Positions 46,501-57,219 of a stretch of 64,000 bases of DNA are shown here, one piece after another. The stretch is from NCBI RefSeq assembly GCF_963966145.1, contig NC_091051.1:11160001-11224000 (forward strand), written 5' to 3'. A program made the position numbers and the translations under genes. Under the pieces are notes generated by a model. It was given only the letters and a program-made list of their open reading frames with translations. It did no database searches and had not been told where the DNA came from. Within the stretch, counting starts at the first letter, position 1; each line of letters starts with the position of its first letter. The DNA is from Tenebrio molitor (Eukaryota; Arthropoda; Insecta; Coleoptera; Tenebrionidae).

Positions 46501-49310
46501 ACGGTCGGATGCGTATTTATCTAAGCATTGAATTGTGGGATGAGGGTCTGCCAACTATTAGAACTCCGGTGATACATTCTTCCAATGAAAATTAGTTATA
46601 AAAGTGAAGTAGGTACAGGAACCAAACTGGTTAGGATAGCTGCAAGGAACAGGTAGACCACGTTGCAGGATCTTCAAAGTTGGAATTCAAATTAGCAACT
46701 TGTGCGAGTTTGTTTGTTATTTTCTGACAAAAGAAGCGGGAGCAGTGAAACTTGTAGGTACGTTAGGTTGCCGCAGACACAAAAATAAATCCTGTGAATC
46801 TGCGAATAAATAATTAGCATCGTTAAAGTATTCTCGTTACATACAAACTCTTGTAGTAGGTATAGAGGAGAAGGCATTAAAAATCGTTGCCTTTGTGCAA
46901 GAGTGCCCCAGTTCCTATTCGATAGATACTCTGAAGAGAACTTATTACCGCCAACATGCATACCTGATACCCATCAAGCGGTTTCTCAAAGGCAGCACGG
47001 ATAGAACTTATTTTTAAAACACTTATTTCTCTTGCAACTTTTTTGAAGTTACATTTTTCTTTCATCGTATTCGTTTTCCAATTTACACATTGATACGCTC
47101 GCTCAACTTTTCCAATAGGATGCAACAAAAAAAAATTTTTAAATTCAAATGTAAACTCGCTGCTGCCAACTCTCCACCTACTTTCAAAACAAATCCTTCT
47201 TTTTCGCCTGAAATTATTTCCGCGAAGGAAACCAGACACAGATGAAAATGAAATAATTATTTGGATTTGCTGAACACACGCAACGTTTATCGGACACGTT
47301 ACGCCATCGGGTTAATGGCTTCCTAAAGAGTAATCGGTCCGGCTTTAATTTTCAGAAGTTTTCTGCATGCATAAACATTGCTGTGGCATGGCAGGAATGG
47401 CATTTAAGACGCGAGACTAAATAAAGTGGGAGCGCAACATGAGCCCCGTGCTTTTCTTAGAAAGAATAAACCTCATTATCCCCGCTGCACCTTCTAAAAG
47501 AACCGCTGAATAAGCTTGAAAAGCAACATCGTTTATGTAACAAAGTAGCAAAGCCTACCGCATCAGAATTTGCATTATTCCCTCTCCAGAGCTTTATGTC
47601 CCTGTAATAGCATTGGCTTCACTGCCGGTAATTGAGATAGGAGACCACACAGGCATCAATATTCAATACTTTTTTATATTATTCCATAAAATTTTACGTC
47701 GCATTATAACCGAATCAAATCAAATATAATTTCTGGTCGGACTCGATACGAACCGGGAACCAAATTACCTAAATAAAAATGTAGCAACTTTCCTCGTATT
47801 TCTTTTGGGACATTATGCCTATCGCAACCCCGATCTAACAATGCGAACACTAAATGTAATCTAGTTTATCTCCACTTGGTCGGGGGGACATCCTCTCCAC
47901 ACTAGTCTAGAGCGAATTTTCAACTAGAACATCACACAAATTTTCCACTCAACATAAATCAATTTTAGCTTTAATATTAAAGTAGTTTGTTATTTATGCA
48001 CACGCATAAATACCGCTCAGCTGTTAAAATATAGGAGCTATTTCCCTTAACTTGGAAATACATGTAAATAAACCATCAACACTCCAGATTTACGATTATG
48101 CATCGAATACTATTGAAAAATGTCGTCCTTTATAGGAAGGGGAGGAATGAATCGGAACGTCCAGTCCACTGTTGGATCAACAGCTTTTTAGATCTAGCTG
48201 AACAAATAGAACACAAAAAGAGCCTTTCAAAATATTTCGGTCTTTTCAATCGAACCATCACTGAAAATGATGAAACTAAAAAGTTCAAATGCTCGGGGTA
48301 GAGATCGCATCAATTCAAACATCAAACGTAATGGGAATGCAACGGTTTTTTTGTAACAAACTATAAAATGCACACGTAAAAAATTTAAAGGAAATGTCAA
48401 ACAATAAAAATTGCGCCTCTTTAAACCTTTCCATCTTGTAAATGTAAAACGACACAATAAGTATAACTAATTGTTGAAAAGGTGTGTTTTTTTTTATTTG
48501 ATATAATATGTGTATATTATGTAAACTACGAGTCTTTACAGACTTTAGACTTGGGCTTTTCCAACAAGCCATTTCTTTGAAAACAAATTTTAATTTACAA
48601 TTTCAAATTTGGATAAACGGATTACGCTTAGACGTAACGAAGGCATTGGCCTTTGCTTGGGCTTTTATAAAGTCTGCAATACTTTTTTCAAATCACTCTT
48701 GTCACTGTTCATGAAAAATTTAACTTTTATATTTAGATTTAAATTTCTAGAATTATGTTCAAAGGCCTCAAGAGATTTAATCCAAGGATTTTTACACTAT
48801 AGTCGTAAAAACCTAGCTTTTTAAATAGTATTAAAATAAGACACTTATTTTTCTTTTTTTTTCAATTTATTTGTGAATTCTTCTTTCAATTTCATTGCAA
48901 AATATGTACTTCAAAACGGTATTTTTTTATATGAGTCGCTTAGGAAACTTATTCATATGTCTTTTAAAATAATTGCTTTTATGCTTTTATTTTTCACTTT
49001 TAACAGCGTTTTTGTGCCAATAACTATCACTTCTAATTTTCTACTAATTTTTGAAATGGAGTTACATAATAAAAATGGCTTTAACGCAGTGTTACCACAG
49101 GCCCTCTGGAACGGTCGAACTGTTGAATCCATCTTCGGAGCATGTGTCGATTGGTCCACAAATCGATGCCCCTTCCACGCCGAAGTGACTCTGCAAAGAT
49201 CCGGTTGGGTCCCCCCTCTCGAAATGCAGGTCGTCTCGAAGAAGAGTATTGTCTTTTTCTCCAGCTCGTTTTTACGGAGCCGCAGTCTTTTTTGTAGAGG
49301 GAGAAAGAAA
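43510..49310. other. Gene-poor stretch
   Basis: I looked upstream of the endonuclease frame (43510-44250, minus) for a reverse transcriptase and found no recognisable block. The region is AT-rich with GC-richer patches at 43950-44230, 46870-47240 (a 120-codon minus frame without recognised domain) and 47270-47500. No TIR pairs seen. Confidence 0.4.
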
Positions 49311-49313
49311 AGA

Positions 49314-49358
49314 GTGAACGAAACGAACACGTTTAGAGCGTGAACGAAAGCGAACGAA
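49314..49358. promoter_or_regulatory. Direct repeats of GTGAACGAAA in a GC-richer patch
   Basis: GTGAACGAAACGAAC (49314-49328) and GTGAACGAAAGCGAACGAA (49340-49358) are two direct copies 26 bases apart. Multiple GAA words in tandem recall, but do not match exactly, heat-shock-element spacing. The surrounding bases 49090-49420 are GC-richer than the neighbourhood and are open in both strands for more than 140 codons, without a domain I recognise. A CCAAT word follows at about 49413. Confidence 0.25.
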
Positions 49359-49859
49359 TTTCGGAAAACTGGGACCAAACGCGGCAAGAACAGAGCCGGC
49401 TCATTGGCCGACCAATTAGGTTTGAAAGGACTTCATTTAGAACTGTTTACATGAAGCTAAACCAATTTCTACTACAACTGGAGAAAAAAGAATCCTTGTT
49501 CATGGAATTATGAAAAATACTAATTAAGTAATTAACAGTGTTCACCAAAAGTGCTTAGGTTTTCGAAAAAGTGAAATAATTTCGCACTACCACATCATTT
49601 CGTCTCATATTTTTCAATAGACAATACACTTTTGGAAACTTCTGAAATAAACTTACCAAACTATTCGGTTTACAGACCTGACCTGGCACCTATTTCTTCT
49701 TTTTTTTTTGGTTAAAAAGGAACAAGTGGGGTTTGCGATTTTCAAATCTCAATTAATCTTTTAAAGTTTTCACTTGTTCCTTTGCTACTGAAGTAAGTGA
49801 GAAAGAGTTAAATATTTATTTTGATGAATTAGTATAGTTCTATCAAATAGATAAATGTC

Positions 49860-50066
49860 AAGTCCATTCAAGGTAAAATAATTTAAATTTTGGCACTGTA
49901 ATTATGTTTTGTAAATAGTGACATGCATATAACCAACATAATGTGATTTAGCAATGCTCACGTTTACGGTGTTTACATGTATGTCACTATTTACAAAACA
50001 TAATTACAAAGCCAAAAAAATAAAATTATTTGACCTTGAAAAGTTCAATACAAAATGAATGGACTT
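49860..50066. repeat. Foldback repeat with about 60-base arms
   Basis: The left arm TTCAAGGTAAAATAATTTAA then TTATGTTTTGTAAATAGTGA pairs with the right arm containing TGTCACTATTTACAAAACAT and AAATTATTTGACCTTGAA. Pairing covers about 62 bases with few mismatches. An outer pair, AAGTCCATTCA at 49860-49870 and TGAATGGACTT at 50056-50066, extends the structure across a 15-base interruption on one side. No coding content. Confidence 0.8.
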
Positions 50067-50320
50067 TATTTAAATGAACTGAATTATGTACATACATATT
50101 TAAAAAAAAATATGTTTGCTGAGATAACTTACATAAATATTAGCATTTTTGTCTATTTTTCCATAAATTCATTTATTATTTGATCATTTCTTAATCTTAT
50201 ACTTTTTAAGCTTTTGCAATTCCAAAGGAAGAAGATACGATGAAGCAGGAATATTCTCTTTTAAAAAGGGGAAGAAGTATACCAAAGTCCACTACTACTT
50301 CGAATAATAAAACTCAAAAA

Positions 50321-50573
50321 GGAACAGAAATAATTTTAGTCAATTGGCAGAAAATTAAATTAATTACGACTAAATTTATCAAAAATTAAAAAAAAAAAAA
50401 GAATTGGCACGAATGGACGTCTGTTTTCATTATAAAAGTTACGAGTATTATTCAAATCAATTAATAATTCAAGCAGACGTCCATTGGTGCTAATTCTGGT
50501 TTCTTTTGCTTTTGCTAAATTTAATTTTAATTAATTTAATTTTCCACCAATTGACTAAAATTATCTCTGTTCT
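50321..50573. repeat. Foldback repeat with GGACGTCTG centre
   Basis: The left arm GAACAGAAATAATTTTAGTC then AATTGGCAGAAAATTAAATT and later GCACGAATGGACGTCTG pairs with the right arm CAGACGTCCATTGGTGC ... AATTTAATTTTCCACCAATT then GACTAAAATTATCTCTGTTC. The arms enclose a core of about 55 bases. A poly-A run sits inside the left arm. A second small hairpin (CTTATGAAAACT with AGTTTTCATAAG) follows directly at 50573-50612. Confidence 0.78.
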
Positions 50574-50619
50574 TATGAAAACTGCAAAGTTATTATTCAA
50601 GTTTTCATAAGGACAGATC

Positions 50620-53240
50620 CAATCATTAATTAACTGATAATTTTTTTAAAGTTTATAAGCTACAACGCTTAGAAAAAAATCTTACATAGGTATACTTTTT
50701 TAATGAGTCGCTTTAACTTCAAGAACCATGAAAATAATGCTATTAAGCTTGTTAAAGCTCTTGAGCAAAAATGTCTGCTTTTAAAATACACAACAAAAAA
50801 AACAAGAATATTTCTGGAAAATCAAACCCAGTCCAGCGACGTACATAACTTTAAGATTTAAAACATATCGGGAGCAGACAGCTCTTCCTTTTATAAAAAA
50901 TTTATAATAAGTGTATTTATTTTTATCACCAGTTGTAATCCTCTGAATTTCTCGAAACAGTATTCGCTTATAACAAAAAGGAATTTTGCAAAAGCTTCGT
51001 CCCGGCATATTTTAATTTATTGGCGCTTTGGAGAAGTGGGTGTTGGTGTAGGTGTGGAACAATCCGAAGCCGTCAGTGGATTTCCGCAGGTTGTTATTTT
51101 TGAAGTTTTATTCACTTAAGTAAGTGATACACTCAATTTTAAAGACTGTTTGTTTAGTTGTCAATCAATCGGCGCATAGCGATTTTATGTAGGTCAGGTA
51201 GCAATTACAGGAAAGTGTTTACGTATTGAGCTAACCAGAGCAAAATACGGTCAACCAAATCTCCTAAGGTATACGCCAAGTCGAGGAAGTTTATAGTCGA
51301 CAAGATGCTGATAATTTAATACTCCCTCTCAATTAGCAGCCCTTGCTTGTTATTATGTACTAAAATTATCTCACAAGGGCTCGATTATATCAATTGTACC
51401 AACTATATTATCTTGAATCTCCGTGCAGCGGTCGTTCTCCACCATCTACAATCCAATCCTGGAAGTTATTAAATTGTTACAGATAACAGAGCATCATCAG
51501 CACGATTCCACCGTACTCTAATTAAAAATTCCTCACTTCAACATCTTTCTTTGTTATACGGCGCATGAGTATGAAGCGGAAGTGCAACTCCGAAAGCGAG
51601 CACGTATTTCAAATCTCAAACTAAATGTGACTTTTAAAATATGGAAGGAAACAACTTCGACAAAAAGGAAAAGGAAGGCATCTTTATAATTACATTTTTA
51701 CCACCTGCCGCTCCCCAAAAGCAAAAAAGCATAAAATGTAAGCTAACCGGTGTCTCGGGAATATAAAACACAAGACATTATTACCTGAAGAAAATGCATG
51801 TGTAAAGTTCCTCCCTTCGTCAAGCTCAAATCTTTATTTCAGCCGTGATACGCTTCCACTCCAGTAGCGTCACGTATAAGAATTGGGTTAAAAGCTTCTC
51901 GGAGCTCCTACAAGTTGCTGCAGCTTGATTTGCATACCTTTAATTAGACTTTCTTTAGAAGACAATTCAATTATTAACCAGAAGAACAGCCAAGATTTTA
52001 TTTATGACACTCAAGACTGTTCCGGTTCGTGCTGATTTTCCAAATAGCGGTGGCGTTTTGAAACTCTCTGTATATAAAGGAGCTCGGTGTGTTATGACAT
52101 TTCGTACTTGAATGGAGTCATCGTAATTGAGTTTGGTATCCAATTTTCCAGTTTGGAGTCGTTTCATTAATATTGTTTTAGGCCGAAAAAGGCAACAAAT
52201 GCCACATTTAGGAAGTGTTTTAGATACAATCGAGTGCCGTGTTAAAATATTTGTTAGCGTTATCTTGCGCTCTTTATCTCGATGAAAGAGGGCGAACGCA
52301 AGCCCACGGAACGATAACAATATTAAGACCCTCCTCCGCCTGCTGCCACTGCTTCTGCCGCCGCCGAAACAAAGTTTCCACAGATATCTAATTTCAGTAT
52401 CTAAATATTGACCCGACGAATGAATTTCAAATACGAAATTCACATAACGTTCCATTGAACGGTAATTTCGCCGGCGATTTTTATGTTGACGGTGGGCGTC
52501 CGTGAGTCCTGCCGGTGTTAAAGGTGATTATATTACCCCCGTTTTCGCTAACCCTAAATAGTAGACATGATTTTTTCGGGAATCTTCGTTTTCTCTTAAC
52601 AAACAATTTATGTCAAAAGACTTTATGCGGTCAAAGAATACACTCAGGGTGGTTCTCAAAGAAAATATCAAGCTGAAGGCGATTTTAATTCAATTTCCTT
52701 GAGCAACCTTCAAAGATGACTTTTTCGTTACTGTTCCCTTTTACGAGGATTGCCCCACTCGAGCTAGGTATATTCCAATTAAAATCCGCTCACATTATGT
52801 CACTCCAATCAAGTAAGTATGTACATACTAGCTCCGAGAGTTATGATTATCAAAATATAAAAATTTTACGATTCAGGATGTAAAACAGTCGTTTACATGC
52901 AAGATTGAAATGTAAATGTGAAATTGCATCATCCGAACAAAAAGTGAATCCTTAGGGTCAAAAACATGGTGAAAATAATAATGTCACTGCAGTCAAATAA
53001 ATAAATTAACCGATAATGAAACGGTGTTGTGCTCCAGTTGACTTTGTCGCTAATCTGAAAAATGGTGTTGCTGAAATCCAACCAAAAGTAGGTACTTTGG
53101 GGCAATTTACGACACATTTATCACGAGGTTGTGGTAACGACCCAATATCGTCCTTCTTGATCTGGTTCTTGTTAATACCGCCCCAGTTTTATTAATTTGA
53201 AAGCTAACATTATGTAGTAGGATCGTTAACATTCACATTT
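50620..53240. other. Gene-poor stretch
   Basis: The longest frame is 162 codons on the minus strand (51967-52455). It holds a run GGGRSSGSRRRR that simply reflects a GCC-rich triplet tract at 52325-52370 and no known domain. The rest is ordinary AT-rich DNA. A perfect palindrome, AGTATGTACATACT, lies at about 52817-52830. Confidence 0.4.
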
Positions 53241-53298
53241 TTATTTTTTCACGTTTTCTCCACAATCGACAAAAAGTTCCGTCAAATATTAAATTATA

Positions 53299-53739
53299 TT
53301 AGTTATTACTTTCGGTTTTTTCTGTTAAGTAATTATGAAAAGAATTTGCCAAATTCTCTTTATCTGCAATTAAGTAACTTTCTATACTTACACTGTTGAG
53401 TGATTTTGAAAAGAAATCTATAAAATCGCCGTTAAATTCATTTGAATTTGGACAAATTGAGCAATCATCCGACTTCCTAATGAGTTGACGTTTTACAACT
53501 ATAGGAGTCTGGAAGCAATCTCTGAATGTGACGTCATCCACAAAGAAATAGCTCTGTTGTGTTCTGTTACGAGCAGCAACTTCAAGGTAAATAATAATAG
53601 AGCTTGCTCCAGATTTAATGTCATTCTTGCGCCTTTGTAGCTCTAAAGTAAACAACACAAATGTATCTGAGACGTAAATAATGCCAAAATAAGATAAGTA
53701 CTCAGTTTTTTCAAAAAATATTTTTTTAATTATTTCGGT
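53299..53739 (-). CDS. Possible terminal exon, unknown product (weak MAM-like end)
   Basis: On the minus strand, TTTTCCAG just before 53739 is a plausible splice acceptor. From there the frame is open for 146 codons to the stop at 53299. A polyadenylation word AATAAA lies about 55 bases after the stop. The frame contains FVLFTLELQRRKN, then SSIIIYLEVAARN and SYFFVDDVTFRDC. The last piece recalls the closing strand of MAM domains (..aiDDIsf..C) of secreted or membrane surface proteins, but the match is short. The remaining 90 residues are polar with no motif. There is no upstream exon I can support in 53740-55800, although a GC-richer segment at 53845-53925 is open in the same direction. If real, the gene extends to the right; if not, this is a long chance frame. 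Confidence 0.35.
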   Translation of the reverse strand, partial: TEIIKKIFFEKTEYLSYFGIIYVSDTFVLFTLELQRRKNDIKSGASSIIIYLEVAARNRTQQSYFFVDDVTFRDCFQTPIVVKRQLIRKSDDCSICPNSNEFNGDFIDFFSKSLNSVSIESYLIADKENLANSFHNYLTEKTESNN

Positions 53740-53759
53740 CTGGAAAATTTACCCCTTGT

Positions 53760-55825
53760 ATTTACATTAGTTTCTTATTTTGAGCTAAACATCAAACAAA
53801 TACCACTATTCTGTGAAATAAGTAGCACAACGTATCATACTACGGTAGAGGAATTGGACTCTCTCATGGGCTGTGACCTTGGAAATATCTGCGCGAAGGC
53901 GGGGCGACAAACCAGTGAAGAATCTGTAAATGAAAACTGAAAACGTCGACTACTTTACATACAAATAGACGACACTAACGTAAGGAATGACGATGTTTTC
54001 CGGTCGGTTTGCAGCGCCTACTTGAGACCGATATTCGTCGTTTGCGCAGATATGACTCATAGCCCATGAGAAAATCCAACACCTATATTCCAGTATCATA
54101 ATATGAAGCTGTGTTACGAATATTCTACTATGCGTTAATAATATTCTACAAATCACACTGGTAAGCAAGAGACATTTTTATGTCGGTCACAGTTCTGTAA
54201 CCACTGCGAAAAAACAGATGATACAAACGAAGAAAATATTTCCTCAGACATTGAGATTACCGCTTTTACAACTTTGATGCCAGCAATGAAAGTACGAAAA
54301 TTTTAGCTTGTCCTTTACCATACAAGAGTGGTAAAGAGTGTCATCACGATATCCCAAAGAATGTTATAAACTTTGACATTATGTACTGATAGTGGTAGTA
54401 ACTAAATTTTACTTTATAACTTCTTATTTTTCCTAAGTATTAATCATGTGCTTCATTATTGCATGCGTATTGGTAGCAAGTTATTCAGAATGTGGTTACT
54501 AATTTCACAAACATACCTATACTATAGCCATGGGTAGCTTTGTAAGTTTTACTTTTTCCACCAAATTTTTGTGTGGTGTACATCAAATATTAACTGTCAT
54601 CGCTGTCATTCACATTCAGAATCTTCGTCAAGCATTCATGTGCATGTCTAAATCTCGCAGTCTTATGTCGCGAAATGTAAATATTATATAAGCCGTACAC
54701 ACCGATTCTTAAATTTAACCGTTCACCGCTCTGAAAATTATCGGCGTTCCTCGTCGCTCGTCGCTCAATCCGACCGAACATTATGCCCGTGCCGGGCAAT
54801 ATGTATTGCAAACTATGATTGCAAAGAAGTTTGGGTTTGAGAAATTAACCGGATTAATAAACCATAAACCGGACCTAATTTGACCGAAAAGTGTGTGGCC
54901 GGTCTAGAACATTTTGAAATTCTCAAGCAAGTAATTACATTTTTAGAAAACGATGCGATGTGAACATGACACGTTTGAGGTTATGTCTCGGTGCATGTGA
55001 ATTATGACTTCATGAGCAATTTAACTTGGAAAATAATAAATAGAAAGCCTTTGCGGCGTCTCTGTAAGTACATTATTGTAACATTTGAATATTTTTTTAA
55101 CAACTACCAACGCGTTTTTCCATTGGAACTTTCAAAAATCCCTAAATTCAACTTGACGGCTGAAAATTTCCCAAAGACCACTCGCCAAGATAAAGAATAG
55201 ATGCTACAAACATCGTCTTCCGCTATTTTTACAAATGATTGAAGTAGCAAGATTTTAAATTTGATGAGGTTGGAATTGAGGTAATGAACTGACCAACAAG
55301 TAACCCAAACGTGTATGTCATAAAACATTTACCGAATCTAGGAAAACGTCTCACTGCCAAAGCTCCAAGTTTCTGAGCAAACATTAAGAACTTCAAAGTG
55401 ATTCACTTTAGAATTAATGTAATTGACCACTGGAAATTGCCATTGGTGATTGATTCATTTTTGCTACTTAATAAGAATCCTTAAATATTATTAGATAAGT
55501 TTTCTTAAATAAGTAGTGGTATATAAAAAAAAAATATAGAGGCTGTTCCAAAACTATCGCCAAAAAATGTTACACAGCAATTTACCGTATCAATATCAAT
55601 GCGAAATCGTAATCAAATGGTTTTTTATGCGTCTGTATGATTTTACAGAAGTAAAAAAAAAATTGTCTTATAACTTGATTAAATTTTGACATTGCAAATT
55701 CTAAGGTAAATCGATATTGCCAAATGTAAATTTAAAAAAAAAAAAAATAAAACGAGCGTTTCAAAAGCCTTGTACAAGAAGGAAAACAGGATTTTTTTAA
55801 ATTATTAATTATTCAGTATAGCATA
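53760..55825. other. Non-coding stretch
   Basis: No recognisable frames or repeat ends. GC-richer patches are at 53845-53930, 53990-54060 and 54600-54900. At 55541 the sequence GAGGCTGTTCCAAAACTATC resembles a transposon end, but no inverted partner is visible. Confidence 0.4.
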
Positions 55826-56285
55826 CAGAGTGATCAACAAGAATCCAAATCAGAGCAAGCGTTGCAAATTATCGGTCACGTCGTAGCAAAATCATATGCA
55901 CATAAGCGCAATAAGCGGGCAAAACAAGGGCGTAGACAATTTATGGTCTCAAACGCTACTTAATAAAAAATGATACCTTATGAATTTTAGACATTGGAAT
56001 TATAATTGTGCATTTTATTATTATTATAAGATAAGGGAAACAATTTAGAAGATTAACAAGAGCAACATTTTACATTTGTAAGAGTAAGTAAATTATCATC
56101 TTTATTGCCAAACGCGACGCCACTGGTACGGAGATGCTTCGTTGAAATGTCACATTACAAAATTCAAGGTTATTGTTGTTGACAATTTAAGTGATTTAAC
56201 CTAGAAAACAAATCTTCGATTTCGGCAAAGTTTACAGACGTTTATTGAAGTTGTAAGCAATAATTATCCCAGAATAAGTTGTAAA

Positions 56286-56471
56286 ATGGGTTTTACCATT
56301 AAAGAGAAGGCATTTTTATTGGATTATTTTCGAAAGAGGGTGAAACAAGAAAATGAAGACTGGCCTTACTTTGTACCTCCTTACACCGAAGAATTTCAAG
56401 CCAGATGTCTGAACCTGATGGTATTGGTTATCAACAAATTTATCAATGTGCCTAATTTTAGCAAATCATAA
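56286..56471 (+). pseudogene. Transposase N-terminal remnant in the 55826 element
   Basis: The ATG at 56286 opens MGFTIKEKAFLLDYFRKRVK, then a stretch with PPYTEEFQARCLNLMV and a stop at 56469. Related insect transposases of the IS630/Tc1-mariner type start with a similar short M-F-[ST]-x-x-E-[KR]-x-x-[IL] helix followed by a second DNA-binding helix. The frame breaks where the region leading into the second helix-turn-helix should be. The stretch is preceded by about 460 bases of non-coding sequence from the left end. Confidence 0.6.
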
Positions 56472-56561
56472 TCCATCATTAAGAAGAAGTCAGGTCAGTC
56501 CTTAGTTTAAATTTTAGAAATGGTGCAAAATGTTCAATAAATTATCAAGAACATCCCTCAA

Positions 56562-56775
56562 CTTCCATAAGACGTTTAAGACAACAAGTTAAATTGTGTT
56601 ATGGCACTTATCAGAAAATTTTTAAGAAGGATATTAATTTGTTTGCCTTTGTGTGTTGCAAGAAATAAAACCCACACGTTACCCTAAACATAAGGGTTTT
56701 TGAAATTATGAGAGGCGAGTTTAATTCTGTCTGGACCACAATGGAGAACATTTTGAGCAGTTTTTGTGAAAACTT
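56562..56775 (+). pseudogene. Transposase helix-turn-helix and C-terminal remnants
   Basis: At about 56567 the plus strand reads SIRRLRQQVKLCYGTYQKIF then KKDINLF. This corresponds to the SxRxLxxxxxxSxxTVxxILKxDLxxxPY helix-turn-helix that precedes the catalytic domain in IS630/Tc1-mariner transposases. At about 56730 another frame reads CLDHNGEHFEQFL, matching the HFEHLL ending of many of these proteins. Only about 70 bases separate the two pieces, so some 200 catalytic-domain residues were deleted. Stops and a frame change confirm it is dead. Confidence 0.75.
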
Positions 56776-57219
56776 ATTTTTTGACCTTGGAGTAATTTAA
56801 ATGTTTTAAACACTGCTAGAAAAGATACGAGTAAGTTCTCAATTATCCAAAAATTAGAGAATAATAACTTTTGCCCTGTTCTTACAGAAAACAACAAAAC
56901 AAAGAATTGTGAAAAATAATTATTTTTAAAATGTTGTAACTAAAGATTGTGCCTTATGAAGAAATTTTCTGTAACTGTGTGTTTCTTCCTTTATCAATAA
57001 AAATAATAATTAATTATAACTTTCTTTTAAATCCATTATTCATAAATTACAAAAAATGTATAAAGGCAATTAATAATAGATTTTTGAGAGGTAGGCAACC
57101 AACAAAACGAGTATGCACAGCAAGTAAATAAAAGTGTATGATCCATGTTAGAAATACGTTTCGATAAAACAAAAGATGAGGTAGCACTCTTGATTTGGAT
57201 TCTTGTTGATCACTCTGTA

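Larger units (their letters stand above)
55826..57217 (+). mobile_element. Internally deleted Tc1/mariner-superfamily element, TA flanked
   Basis: The left end CAGAGTGATCAACAAGAATC then CAAATCA is repeated in reverse complement at the right end (TGATTTGGATTCTTGTTGAT then CACTCTG), identical over about 27 bases. TA lies outside both (55824-55825, 57218-57219). The plus strand carries remnants of a transposase in correct order: an N-terminal piece with an ATG at 56286, a helix-turn-helix piece at about 56562-56665, and a C-terminal piece at about 56725-56770. The DDE catalytic region between the last two is gone. At 1392 bp with identical ends it is the most complete cut-and-paste element in the window, but it cannot make an active transposase. 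Confidence 0.9.

Noticed and set aside
48873..49387. 156-codon plus frame and 144-codon minus frame over the same bases
   Set aside because: Both strands are open, neither translation resembles a known family, and the hydrophobic N-terminal part of the plus frame is simply T-rich DNA.
51967..52455. 162-codon minus-strand frame
   Set aside because: The only striking feature, a Gly/Arg/Ser run, comes from a GCC-type triplet tract. No domain and no supporting signals.
55541..55563. GAGGCTGTTCCAAAACTATC, looks like a transposon end
   Set aside because: No inverted partner; it lies outside the 55826 element.
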